Program-made: the position numbers and the translations under genes
Shown: positions 1-7,637 of the stretch, piece after piece
Numbering within the stretch: position 1 is the first letter of the stretch
Layout: the number at the start of each line of letters is the position of its first letter
Assembly: GCA_016191305.1 (NCBI GenBank)
Contig: JACPOX010000296.1
Coordinates: 1 to 11,992, forward strand
Length of the DNA stretch: 11,992 nt
Direction of reading: 5' to 3'
Origin: Legionella longbeachae
GTDB taxonomy: Bacteria; Pseudomonadota; Gammaproteobacteria; Legionellales; Legionellaceae
The notes under the pieces: model-generated
The model's input: only the letters and a program-made list of their open reading frames with translations
Told to the model about the DNA's origin: nothing
The model's database searches: none

Positions 1-549
1 AATACTCTGATATCAAACCAAGAATATTTAGAATTTATCTCTGATAATGGGTATTCCTCTCCTAGTCTTTGGTTAGCAGATGGTTGGGATTGGCTACAAA
101 GCAATCAAATAAATGCTCCTTTATATTGGCAGTTGCAAGAGAATCAATGGATGCATTTCACTCTATATGGATTACAGCCCATACACTTAGCAGGACCGAT
201 TAGTCATATAAGCTTTTATGAAGCGGATGCCTTTGCCCGTTGGAAAGGTTGTCGTCTACCAACCGAAGAAGAATGGGAGCATGCCGAACATCAACTTGAA
301 TCAAACCAGCAACAATTGTTTGGTGATTTATGGGAATGGACGTCAAGTGCTTACCTGCCTTATCCAGGATATAAGCCATTAGAAGGTGCTGTCGGCGAAT
401 ACAATGGTAAATTTATGAATAACCAACGGGTTTTACGAGGAGGTTCATTTGCTACTCCTCGCAATCACAGTCGAGCCAGTTATAGAAATTTTTATGGACC
501 TGATAAACGGTGGCAGTTTTGCGGAGTACGCATTGTAATGGATAATTAG
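1..549 (+). CDS. egtB: EgtB, ergothioneine biosynthesis sulfoxide synthase (C-terminal part, 5' end outside window)
   Basis: The frame is open from base 1 to the TAG at 547-549, giving about 182 residues, so the gene begins upstream of the window. EgtB is a non-haem iron enzyme that joins a cysteine-type thiol to trimethylhistidine (hercynine) using O2, the central step of ergothioneine synthesis. What is visible is the C-terminal FGE/sulfatase-modifying-factor (C-type lectin-like) domain: an early segment with WLADGWDW, then GCRLPTEEEWEHAE, GDLWEWTSSAY, VLRGGSFATP and the closing RWQFCGVRIV. All are typical of the EgtB end. The iron-binding DinB-like domain (HX3HXE) would lie upstream and cannot be checked. 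The call is supported by egtD starting 9 bp downstream. OvoA or other FGE-domain sulfoxide synthases are the main alternatives, but the egtD neighbour favours EgtB. The first in-window ATG (133) is internal and is not the start. Confidence 0.88.
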   Translation, partial: NTLISNQEYLEFISDNGYSSPSLWLADGWDWLQSNQINAPLYWQLQENQWMHFTLYGLQPIHLAGPISHISFYEADAFARWKGCRLPTEEEWEHAEHQLESNQQQLFGDLWEWTSSAYLPYPGYKPLEGAVGEYNGKFMNNQRVLRGGSFATPRNHSRASYRNFYGPDKRWQFCGVRIVMDN

Positions 550-558
550 GGGACTAAT

Positions 559-1545
559 ATGCGTGGACAATTGCAAGAGAATCAATCATTCAACCACTTA
601 TGCAATAATCAATTTGCATTGGATGTTCGAACAGGGCTTTCGCAAGAAAAAAAATATATATCTTCTAAATACTTTTACGATGAAAAAGGAAGTGAATTGT
701 TTAATCAAATAACACAACATCCTGATTACTACTTGACCCAATGTGAATTAGAAATTTTAGAGAATAATAAATTAGAGCTCTCACAATTGGTACAAAATGA
801 AGATTTTAACCTTATAGAATTAGGGCCTGGCGAAGGAGTTAAAACGTTGATTCTTTTAGAACAACTTTTAAAAGACTCAAGGAAGTTTACGTATTTTACG
901 ATTGATATTTCCCTAAAGTTTCTTAATGACTTAACAAGTAAATTGCTTAAATTATTACCTACATTAAATATTCAATCTATTTATAAAGATTTTAATGAGG
1001 GTTTACGGTCGTTAAATTTACACCCCGATAAGAGAAATGTAGTTTTATTCCTTGGTTCAAGTATTGGAAATTATAATGAGTTGGAAACAAAAAACTTTCT
1101 CAATTCAATCTGGCAAAACTTAAATGATGGAGACTATTTTTTGGTTGGATTCGACCTTAGAAAAGACATAAACGTTTTATTTGATGCCTATGATGACTCT
1201 GATGGGATTACCAAGGCATTCAATTTAAATTTATTGGAGAGAATAAATCGAGAATTAGGGGCCAATTTTCAGATAAATAATTTTAAACATTATGCGACCT
1301 ATAATGTATATTCGGGCGCAATGGAAAGTTATTTAATCAGTACTAAAAAACAGGACGTTTATATTAAGGATTTGAAGCAGACTTTCAATTTTTATGAATA
1401 TGAACCCATCTACTTTGAATGCTCTCATAAATACAGATATTTTCAAATTGAACAATTTGCCAAAAACTCCAATTTTAAGATCCTAAAAAATTTTGAGGAT
1501 TTTAAAAAATATTTTGCTTTGTCTTTATGGCAAGTTCAAAAATAA
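559..1545 (+). CDS. egtD: EgtD, L-histidine N-alpha-methyltransferase
   Basis: This SAM-dependent enzyme trimethylates histidine to hercynine, the substrate of EgtB. The protein has 328 residues, the normal family length. Family landmarks are in order: KYFYDEKGSELF near residue 37, HPDYYLT (54-60), the SAM loop ELGPGEG (87-93), FLGSSIGN (164-171), and FNLNLLERINRELGA (221-235). FECSHKY lies near the C-terminus. The histidine-binding residues described for mycobacterial EgtD (Asn166, Tyr206, Glu282, Ser284) appear here with a constant shift of five as Asn171, Tyr211, Glu287 and Ser289, so the enzyme should be active. The ATG at 559 is preceded by AGGGGA (548-553), which overlaps the egtB stop. 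The two genes are therefore a tight, probably co-translated operon. A candidate terminator lies about 90 bp after the stop. Confidence 0.93.
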   Translation: MRGQLQENQSFNHLCNNQFALDVRTGLSQEKKYISSKYFYDEKGSELFNQITQHPDYYLTQCELEILENNKLELSQLVQNEDFNLIELGPGEGVKTLILLEQLLKDSRKFTYFTIDISLKFLNDLTSKLLKLLPTLNIQSIYKDFNEGLRSLNLHPDKRNVVLFLGSSIGNYNELETKNFLNSIWQNLNDGDYFLVGFDLRKDINVLFDAYDDSDGITKAFNLNLLERINRELGANFQINNFKHYATYNVYSGAMESYLISTKKQDVYIKDLKQTFNFYEYEPIYFECSHKYRYFQIEQFAKNSNFKILKNFEDFKKYFALSLWQVQK

Positions 1546-1635
1546 CCAGGGTTCTTTTGAATAAGGGACGTCGAGGGAATAAATAAATAAACCTTGCTTT
1601 GATAGCTGAACCAATGACTTTTTTTGTTATGCCCC

Positions 1636-1663
1636 AAAATTACCGCTTTAGCAGTAATTTTTT
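1636..1663 (+). terminator. Candidate intrinsic terminator after egtBD
   Basis: AAAATTAC (1636-1643) pairs perfectly with GTAATTTT (1654-1661). The inner GCT/AGC can add pairs across one mismatch. The right arm runs into six consecutive T (1658-1663). The stem is AT-rich, so strength is uncertain, but it sits correctly between egtD and the next gene. The rest of 1546-1735 shows no coding feature. Confidence 0.5.
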
Positions 1664-1736
1664 GCATTTAAAATAAATCAAACAGTTAATTAAATTCCAG
1701 TGCAAGGACCAGTAAATATCTAAAAGGAAAATTGTC

Positions 1737-2585
1737 ATGGACGTTACTAGTTTTTGTAAACAATGCGGAAACCGTCTTGAATCAGTTGATCAATATTGTA
1801 CAAAATGTGGTGCAAAAACTGAGTCTAATGTGTCACTCGATAAAGCTCCAAAAGAAAAAATTCAACTGTCTAAAGATATAAGTTCAAAATCCGCAACCAC
1901 AGCTCTCCTACTCAACTTATTTTTAGGAGTGTTGGGTGTCCACCGGTTTTATGTCGGTAAGAAAGGAACTGGCTTATTAATGCTCCTTACGGTAGGTGGG
2001 TTTGGTATTTGGGTTTTGGTTGATTTGATTTTCATTGTGACTAACAAGTTCGAAGACAATCAAGGGAACTTATTGGTATTAACACAAAACTCATCAACAT
2101 TCAAAAAAACAATAATAGTTATTAGTTCTGTTGCAGCATGGTTTGTATTGTTTGTACTAACAGTATTTGCATTAGTCTTATACTTGACCAGTGGCCTGGT
2201 TTATACTATCGATCATCAACTGACCGCGCTGCATTCCGGCGATATTGAAAAAGCATACTCATATACATCTAAGGATTTTCAAAAAACCACATCCATAAAT
2301 GATTTTAAAAAATTTTTAGACCAATATCCTTCACTAAAAGATAATGAAAGCTCATTTTTTAACACAAGAGAAATTGAAAATAACACCGGATTTGTGAAGG
2401 GAACTTTAACTGCTAAAGATGGTGCTAAAACACCGATTGAATACCGCTTAATAAAAGAAGATGGCACTTGGAAAATCTTAAATATTAAAGTAGCTCCTAC
2501 TGGTGCAGAAATAATGATAAATCATAAGACCAGTGATTCCTCAAGTAATACATCACCTCGAGAAAATTCTTTATCAAAGGTATGA
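1737..2585 (+). CDS. Zinc-ribbon / TM2-domain / DUF4864-like membrane protein
   Basis: This is a 282-residue protein of modular build. Residues 7-24 form a zinc ribbon (Cys7, Cys10, Cys21, Cys24, two CxxC knuckles). Residues 51-110 form a TM2 domain: a first hydrophobic segment, then GVHRFYVGK, then a second segment near 78-101 ending in a D-rich loop. A third membrane segment spans about 125-152. Residues 155-253 look like a DUF4864/NTF2-like domain (HSGDIEKAYSYTSKDFQ, then YRLIKEDGTWKILNI). The tail is Ser/Asn-rich. Topology would place the NTF2-like part on the opposite side from, or tethered beside, the zinc ribbon. The biochemical role is unknown; TM2 proteins of this type are usually annotated as hypothetical. 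AAGGA (1724-1728), 8 nt before the ATG, supports the start. It is separated from egtD by a terminator-like hairpin, so it is probably its own unit. Confidence 0.85.
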   Translation: MDVTSFCKQCGNRLESVDQYCTKCGAKTESNVSLDKAPKEKIQLSKDISSKSATTALLLNLFLGVLGVHRFYVGKKGTGLLMLLTVGGFGIWVLVDLIFIVTNKFEDNQGNLLVLTQNSSTFKKTIIVISSVAAWFVLFVLTVFALVLYLTSGLVYTIDHQLTALHSGDIEKAYSYTSKDFQKTTSINDFKKFLDQYPSLKDNESSFFNTREIENNTGFVKGTLTAKDGAKTPIEYRLIKEDGTWKILNIKVAPTGAEIMINHKTSDSSSNTSPRENSLSKV

Positions 2586-2732
2586 GTTGGCTTTTTATAC
2601 TTGGGCTTATACTGCCCCGGTAGATCAATATGATTTAAACCTACCCATTGCCAAGGCCATGTATGAGTCATGGATTATTGACTGACTTAACGAGAACACT
2701 GCAAAAATCTGAAGTAATGGCCCTCTCTATTA

Positions 2733-4601
2733 TTATTTTGAAAATTCTGGCAAATCAATTTTAATTCGAGAACCTAAAGCCAATCTTAAAGCATTGACAA
2801 TCGCCAGAATGTCAATTACCTCTTGAAGTATTGCACCAGTAACTGGATTGATGAATCCACCCGCGGCGAAACCCATGCCAATGACACTAAGCAACATACC
2901 CCCAATGGCGCTTTGTGAAGCAATTCTTCGAGTATTTAAGCTAAGATGGATTAATTCATCAACCTTACTTAATGTGTTTTCCATAATAACGGCCCCCGCC
3001 GCTTCAGCCGTTACATTGCTGTATTGTCCAAAGGCAATGCCAACTGTTGCTGCTGTCAATGCAGGCGCATCATTAATACCATCACCCATAAAAACAGTTG
3101 GTGCTTTTTTTATTTCCTCTCGAACTATAGCCAGTTTTTGTTCTGGACTTTGCGATGCACGAATTTCTTTTATATTTAATAAATTAGCTATATAGGCAAC
3201 TTCTGACTCACGATCTCCAGAAACCAACAATATTTTTTTAAATTGATGTGAGGGGGCTAAATGGCTTAAGAATGATTTACTTTCAATACGTGGAGCATCA
3301 TGAAAATGTAACGAAGCAGCATATTGATTATCAAACAAGACAATACATTCTAGCCCAGGTGCTATGGGGGGTAATAAAGTAATACGCTCAGGATTTACTT
3401 CTAAAATTTTTTTTCTGCTAGTAATTAGAATTGTATGTTTACCAATAATTCCACATAATCCTTGCCCAGGCTTTTCAGATACATTTGACGATTCAAGGAG
3501 AGTTATATTTTCTTTTTGTGCGGCATTTAAAACAGCACTTGAAAGAGGATGTTTTGAATATCGTTCTAGACTTGCCACATATTGTAAAACCATTTCGCTC
3601 GTATAATTTGGAGCCACGTTAATTTCTGTTAAAGCGGGCTTTCCATAGGTAAGTGTACCTGTCTTGTCAAAAATGGCGGTTTTACAGGTCGGTAATTGTT
3701 CGAGAACGGTAGGATCTTTGATAACTATAGCTTGTCTTGCCGCTCTTGAAATCGCACTAATTATAGTAATAGGAATGGCTATTAATAAAGGACATGGTGT
3801 CGCAATAACTAGAACCGAAAGAAACCGTATAGCCTCTCCTGTGAAATACCAAGTCGCTATTGCAAAAACAAGAGCTATAGGCGCAAAAACTGCTCCAATT
3901 TGATCCCCTAATCTTCTAATCGAGGGACGTTTTTGTTCTGCTTCTTCTAATACTTTTACAATTGCAGAATAGCGTGAATCTGTTGTAAGTTTGGTTGTTT
4001 TAATAATTAATAAAGTTTCTCCATTAATTGCCCCTGATAATACGAATGTTCCAGGTGTTTTGGAAATTTGATAGGGTTCTCCAGTCAAATAGGATTCATC
4101 CATAGAACCATGTCCTTCAATAACGATGCCATCAACAGGACAAGTTTCATGTGGATAAATAACAATTAAATCATCAATTTTTATGTCTAATAATGGAATA
4201 TCTTCAATATCACTGTTTAATTTTCGATGTGCCATTGACGGCATGCGTGATACAAGGGAGCGTAAAACAAAAGATGCTTTCCGCATGGCGTAATATTCTA
4301 AAGTTTGGCCACTAGCAAGCATAAGAATGATTAATGTTGCGGCTAGGTATTGTTGTAAAATAACACCAGTTACTAATGCGATCGCCGCCAAGGAATCGGC
4401 ACCTAAATTTCCTTTAAATAATTTAAATAATATTTGTAGAAATACAGGGATGCCACCAATTACTATAAAAAACAGTAAGGGAATATTCGGCGTGGAAATA
4501 TGGAAAGCAAGCATGACAAGATACAAGCTAATTGCAATTAATGCTAATAGTGCAATATATAATTGCCACTTCGACTTTAATGAGCTTAAAGATAGGATCA
4601 T
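2733..4601 (-). CDS. Heavy-metal translocating P1B-type ATPase without N-terminal metal-binding domain
   Basis: This is an ATP-driven metal cation exporter or importer of the inner membrane, 622 residues. All P-type core motifs are present: TGEP (173-176), phosphorylated Asp312 in DKTGTLT, the P1B-specific His-Pro at 351-352 (YSKHPLSS), and GDGINDAPAL (507-516). The membrane motif in the sixth helix is Cys270-Pro271-Leu272 (ATPCPLLIA) rather than the common CPC or SPC, so the metal cannot be assigned from the usual rules. There is no N-terminal HMA domain or His/Cys-rich stretch; the protein begins almost directly with a membrane helix. The C-terminal helices carry PVTGAILQEVIDILAIVNALR, as in Zn/Cd-type relatives. 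No Shine-Dalgarno is obvious before the ATG at 4601, but a promoter at 4633-4660 gives a leader of about 25 nt, which agrees with this start. It lies 146 bp after the adh stop on the same strand. Confidence 0.92.
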   Translation of the reverse strand: MILSLSSLKSKWQLYIALLALIAISLYLVMLAFHISTPNIPLLFFIVIGGIPVFLQILFKLFKGNLGADSLAAIALVTGVILQQYLAATLIILMLASGQTLEYYAMRKASFVLRSLVSRMPSMAHRKLNSDIEDIPLLDIKIDDLIVIYPHETCPVDGIVIEGHGSMDESYLTGEPYQISKTPGTFVLSGAINGETLLIIKTTKLTTDSRYSAIVKVLEEAEQKRPSIRRLGDQIGAVFAPIALVFAIATWYFTGEAIRFLSVLVIATPCPLLIAIPITIISAISRAARQAIVIKDPTVLEQLPTCKTAIFDKTGTLTYGKPALTEINVAPNYTSEMVLQYVASLERYSKHPLSSAVLNAAQKENITLLESSNVSEKPGQGLCGIIGKHTILITSRKKILEVNPERITLLPPIAPGLECIVLFDNQYAASLHFHDAPRIESKSFLSHLAPSHQFKKILLVSGDRESEVAYIANLLNIKEIRASQSPEQKLAIVREEIKKAPTVFMGDGINDAPALTAATVGIAFGQYSNVTAEAAGAVIMENTLSKVDELIHLSLNTRRIASQSAIGGMLLSVIGMGFAAGGFINPVTGAILQEVIDILAIVNALRLALGSRIKIDLPEFSK

Positions 4602-4632
4602 AAAATATCATTAATTTATTGTTATTCGTTTC

Positions 4633-4660
4633 ATCGTAGATGCTTTGAATTTTTTGTCAA
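4633..4660 (-). promoter_or_regulatory. Sigma-70 promoter of the metal ATPase gene
   Basis: On the - strand there is TTGACA (4660-4655, perfect -35), a 16-nt spacer, and TACGAT (4638-4633, 4 of 6 matches to the -10). Transcription would begin near 4626, about 25 nt before the ATPase ATG. This suggests the ATPase can be transcribed separately from adh. Confidence 0.6.
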
Positions 4661-4677
4661 ACTTAAGTTAATTCAAA
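4644..4677. promoter_or_regulatory. Dyad over the ATPase promoter, possible operator
   Basis: TTTGAATT (4644-4651) and AATTCAAA (4670-4677) form a perfect 8-bp inverted repeat. The interval between them holds a second palindrome, AACTTAAGTT (4659-4668), which touches the -35 box. Placement around the -35 region fits a repressor or activator site. AT-rich DNA makes short palindromes common, so this is tentative. Confidence 0.35.
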
Positions 4678-4747
4678 AAAGGATTATGACCGCATTTTCG
4701 TTTGATGCAGCGCTACGTTTAAATAACTGTGTCAATCAACCACTGAT

Positions 4748-5740
4748 TTAATTAATAACGATAACCGCTGAGCCCGTAAATCTCCCATATCGAAGATCAT
4801 CAAGAGCTTCATTAACCTCTTTTAAAATATAAGTATGAATTTCGGTTTTAACAGGTATGGTTGGTGCTAATGATAAAAAATCTTCCCCATCTTTTCGCGT
4901 TAAATTAGCAACTGAACATAATGTACGTTCTCCCCAAAGCAATTCATAAGGAAAACTTGGAATATTACTCATATGAATCCCTGCACATACAACAATGCCG
5001 CCTTTAATCGTATTTTGAAGTGCTAGAGGAACCAATGTTCCCACAGGTGCAAAAATAATAGCGGCATCGAGAAGATGAGGTGGTGATTTATCCACATCCC
5101 CGGCCCAGGTTGCGCCTAATTGATAGGCAAATTCTTGTGCATTGGAATCACCTGGGCTGGTGAATGCGTAAATTTTACGCTCTTGTTTGCATGCAACTTG
5201 AGTAAGTATGTGTGCTGCGGATCCAAAACCATATAATCCTAAATGTTTTGCCTCCATTGTTTTTAACAATGCGCGATACCCAATAAGACCAGCACAAAAT
5301 AAGGGTGCAGCTTGCACATCTGAATAACCCTCCGGAATGGGAAAACAGAAGCGATGATCTGCAACACAATATTCTGCAAATCCACCATCAATTTGATATC
5401 CAGTAAATTGCGCCTTATCACAGAGGTTCTCTCGACCGGTCAAACAAAATTGACAAACCTCACAGCTACCGCCAAACCAGGGAACTCCAATACGCTGACC
5501 TATACTAAAAGATTGAACTTCTTCTCCCAAGGCTTCGATAATACCAACGATTTGATGGCCTGGCACAAGAGGAAGTTTTGGGTGTTTCAATTCGCCGTCA
5601 ACGATATGCAGATCCGTTCTACATATGCCACAGGCAGTGACTTTAATTAGAATTTGGTGAGGATGGGGCGCAGGTTTTTCAATTTGGGCATAGATTAATT
5701 TTTGATTACTATTTTTCATCAACATGGCATGCATTTTCAT
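4748..5740 (-). CDS. Zinc-dependent alcohol dehydrogenase (MDR family)
   Basis: This is a 330-residue medium-chain NAD(P)-dependent dehydrogenase acting on alcohols/aldehydes in the cytoplasm; the substrate is not predictable. Catalytic zinc ligands are expected at Cys40 (CGICRTDLH), His62 (PGHQ) and Cys149 (LFCAG). The structural zinc site is Cys93, Cys96, Cys99 and Cys107. The nucleotide-binding turn is GFGSAA (171-176). The usual GHE is GHQ here (Gln63), a substitution I believe is common in this subfamily. The start ATG overlaps the stop of the upstream ribonuclease gene as ATGA, with GAGGA about 6 nt before it, so the two genes are translationally coupled. A second Met at residue 3 is possible but less well spaced. 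Known relatives often sit beside beta-CASP hydrolase and metal-ATPase genes, as here. Confidence 0.92.
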   Translation of the reverse strand: MKMHAMLMKNSNQKLIYAQIEKPAPHPHQILIKVTACGICRTDLHIVDGELKHPKLPLVPGHQIVGIIEALGEEVQSFSIGQRIGVPWFGGSCEVCQFCLTGRENLCDKAQFTGYQIDGGFAEYCVADHRFCFPIPEGYSDVQAAPLFCAGLIGYRALLKTMEAKHLGLYGFGSAAHILTQVACKQERKIYAFTSPGDSNAQEFAYQLGATWAGDVDKSPPHLLDAAIIFAPVGTLVPLALQNTIKGGIVVCAGIHMSNIPSFPYELLWGERTLCSVANLTRKDGEDFLSLAPTIPVKTEIHTYILKEVNEALDDLRYGRFTGSAVIVIN

Positions 5741-7107
5741 TTAGGATCCTCGCATAATGTTGCAGAATCTAAATAAGCAGGAATATCACATGTCCAATGA
5801 AACCTTTGCTCTATTTGAGATTTTAATGCTTCTGCCGCTGCTTTTTCTCCATGGGTAATGAATACTTTACGAGGGGCTTTTTTTAGATAAGCTAACCAAT
5901 TTAGCATTTCAGTAGAATCTGCGTGTGCAGATATATTTTCTATCTGTACTATTTCAGCACTTATTGGAATCATTTGCCCAAACATCTTTATTTCTCTTTC
6001 GCCGCGAAGCATCCTATCGCCACGAGTTCCGCCTACCTGAAAACCACTAAATAAAACCGAATTTTTAGGGTTGGGTGCGAAATGACGAATGTGATGAATC
6101 ACGCGCCCTCCAGTCGCCATTCCACTTGCTGAAATGATAATGGCTGGGAATTTTTGGTTATCTAACGCAATGGACTCCTCCACTGAATTAACATAGTGGG
6201 CTATAGCGCAGACCGCTTTATTTTGGTCTTTTGTTAATCGATTCTGTTCTGCGTAACGCGCAAAAATTTTTGTCGCGTTGGTTGCCATTGGGCTATCAAC
6301 GAACACTGGAATATCGGGAATTTCTTTTTTAGCTTTTAATTCATGGAGGTAATAGAGTAATAACTGAGTTCTTCCCACTGCAAAAGAAGGAATAATGATA
6401 GAGCCTCCACGTTTTACAGTACGGTTAATAATTGCTTTCAACTGAATCAAGGGATCAGTATTGTCATGAATGCGATTGCCATAAGTTGATTCAATAACCA
6501 AGAAATCAGAAGATGGAGGCTCTTTGGGTGCAAACATCAGAGGATCAGTTTGCCTACCCAGATCGCCAGAAAATAATATGGAGGTATCACCCTGCTCTAA
6601 ACGAATGAAGGATGCGCCTAAAATGTGACCACCATAATAAAATGTAGCATATAGATTTTTAGCAATTTGAATGCGATCTTCAAAGGAAATTACCTGAAAA
6701 TAGTTTAATGAATCTTCAGCTTCTTTTTGCGTATAGAGTGGTAAGGCAGGCTGATATTTAGAGTAGCCTTTCCGATTTGCATAACGTGCATCCTCTTCAT
6801 GAATATGCCCACTGTCTGGCAATAAAATACTGCACAAATCTTTTGTGGCGGCTGTGCATATGACTTTTCCACGAAAACCATTTTTTATTAATAGAGGAAT
6901 ATAGCCACTATGATCAATATGAGCATGGGTCAATAATACGTAATCAATTTGTCGAGGGTTAATAGGGAGATTCGCCCAATTTCGTAACCTCAACTCTTTA
7001 TATCCTTGGAAAAGGCCGCAATCTATCAATATATTAATTTGATTGGTTTGAATAAGGTATTTCGATCCTGTGACTGTTTGTGTTGCGCCTAAAAATTGGA
7101 TTTTCAT
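5737..7107 (-). CDS. Beta-CASP metallo-beta-lactamase ribonuclease (CPSF73-like)
   Basis: This 456-residue protein belongs to the MBL-fold RNA-processing hydrolases. Metal ligands: His61, His63, Asp65 and His66 in THAHIDHSGY, His161 in GGHILGAS, Asp182 in FSGDLGR, and His419 in THGE. Beta-CASP signatures are also present: the acidic motif A Glu206 (IESTYGN), PSFAVGRTQ (240-248), DSPMA (271-275), SASGMATGGR (326-335), FSGFQVGGTRGD, and motif B His395 in ISAHAD. The full set argues for an active endo/exoribonuclease of the bacterial YsiA/CPSF type. Its true substrate is unknown. It is the first gene of a pair with the alcohol dehydrogenase (4-bp overlap). Shine-Dalgarno is weak (GAG about 6 nt upstream). 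TATAAT on the - strand (7142-7137) lies at a suitable distance. Confidence 0.93.
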   Translation of the reverse strand: MKIQFLGATQTVTGSKYLIQTNQINILIDCGLFQGYKELRLRNWANLPINPRQIDYVLLTHAHIDHSGYIPLLIKNGFRGKVICTAATKDLCSILLPDSGHIHEEDARYANRKGYSKYQPALPLYTQKEAEDSLNYFQVISFEDRIQIAKNLYATFYYGGHILGASFIRLEQGDTSILFSGDLGRQTDPLMFAPKEPPSSDFLVIESTYGNRIHDNTDPLIQLKAIINRTVKRGGSIIIPSFAVGRTQLLLYYLHELKAKKEIPDIPVFVDSPMATNATKIFARYAEQNRLTKDQNKAVCAIAHYVNSVEESIALDNQKFPAIIISASGMATGGRVIHHIRHFAPNPKNSVLFSGFQVGGTRGDRMLRGEREIKMFGQMIPISAEIVQIENISAHADSTEMLNWLAYLKKAPRKVFITHGEKAAAEALKSQIEQRFHWTCDIPAYLDSATLCEDPK

Positions 7108-7136
7108 AAAGGCTCGAGTAAAAGGATAATATATTG

Positions 7137-7142
7137 ATTATA
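7137..7142 (-). promoter_or_regulatory. Candidate -10 box for the beta-CASP / adh operon
   Basis: A perfect TATAAT lies on the - strand, about 30 bp upstream of the ATG at 7107. No convincing -35 lies 16-18 bp further upstream (best GAGTTA-like), so either an activator is needed or this is chance in AT-rich DNA. Confidence 0.35.
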
Positions 7143-7216
7143 GATTTGTTTTTGGTTTTTAACTCTAAGATTAATTCCTAAAGATAATTTGGGTTTGGAT
7201 AAAATTTATAGCAAGC

Positions 7217-7247
7217 GCCTTGATGCAACGATACACTTCATCAAGGC
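7217..7247. terminator. Hairpin between LRR gene and beta-CASP gene, possible terminator
   Basis: GCCTTGATG (7217-7225) and CATCAAGGC (7239-7247) are perfect 9-bp complements with a 13-nt loop, 10 bp after the LRR stop. On the - strand it is followed by an AT-rich stretch but not a clean U-tract. It may work as a weak or rho-assisted terminator for the LRR gene, or as a 3'-end stabiliser. Confidence 0.4.
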
Positions 7248-7256
7248 TTCCTGAAT

Positions 7257-7631
7257 TTACCGATGTTCATACCCTTTTTCAATCTTATAAAACAGTGAAG
7301 CATCGGTAACCTTATTACCATAAAACGCAAATTTCAAATCAGGATGATTGGATTTGAGAGTATATAATTTACGAATTCCATCTTCATCCAATTGATTAAA
7401 TTGAATGTCCAAAAACTTTAATTTAGGGAATGAAGCCAAAGCTCCTGCAAGTACCCCGGCTCCCGTATCGCTGATGTGATTATTACTTAAAACAACATCT
7501 TCTATTGCCAGTTTGTTTCCTTCAATTTTTTTGACAATTTCTTCTAATTCATCATCAACAATATGCATGTCACGCAAAATCAACTGCATTGGATTTTGTC
7601 TATTTAACTGTAATGTAAGCTCATTTCTCAT
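7257..7631 (-). CDS. Small leucine-rich repeat protein, candidate effector
   Basis: This is a 124-residue protein made almost entirely of ribonuclease-inhibitor-type LRRs of about 28 residues. Units are visible at about 42-69 (AIEDVVLSNNHISDTGAGVL), 70-97 (KLKFLDIQFNQLDEDGIRKL) and 98-117 (DLKFAFYGNKVTDASL). A degenerate first unit lies at 16-37. There is no signal peptide or membrane segment. I chose the ATG at 7631: AGGAGA (7643-7638) sits 6 nt upstream, whereas the in-frame ATG 15 nt further upstream overlaps that ribosome-binding site. LRRs of this type bind proteins. In Legionella such short LRR proteins can be Dot/Icm substrates, but nothing in the sequence proves secretion. It is transcribed divergently from the ankyrin gene. 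Confidence 0.82.
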   Translation of the reverse strand: MRNELTLQLNRQNPMQLILRDMHIVDDELEEIVKKIEGNKLAIEDVVLSNNHISDTGAGVLAGALASFPKLKFLDIQFNQLDEDGIRKLYTLKSNHPDLKFAFYGNKVTDASLFYKIEKGYEHR

Positions 7632-7637
7632 CAAAAG

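Noticed and set aside
1662..1691. Promoter for the TM2 gene (TTGCAT with an AT-rich -10)
   Set aside because: The -10 matches poorly (about 3 of 6) and the -35 overlaps the terminator T-run.
2848..4614. Several + strand open frames opposite the P-type ATPase
   Set aside because: They are antisense to a gene with every P-type ATPase motif; their translations show no recognisable domain.
5354..5650. + strand frame opposite the alcohol dehydrogenase
   Set aside because: Antisense shadow of an intact MDR enzyme; no supporting start signal.
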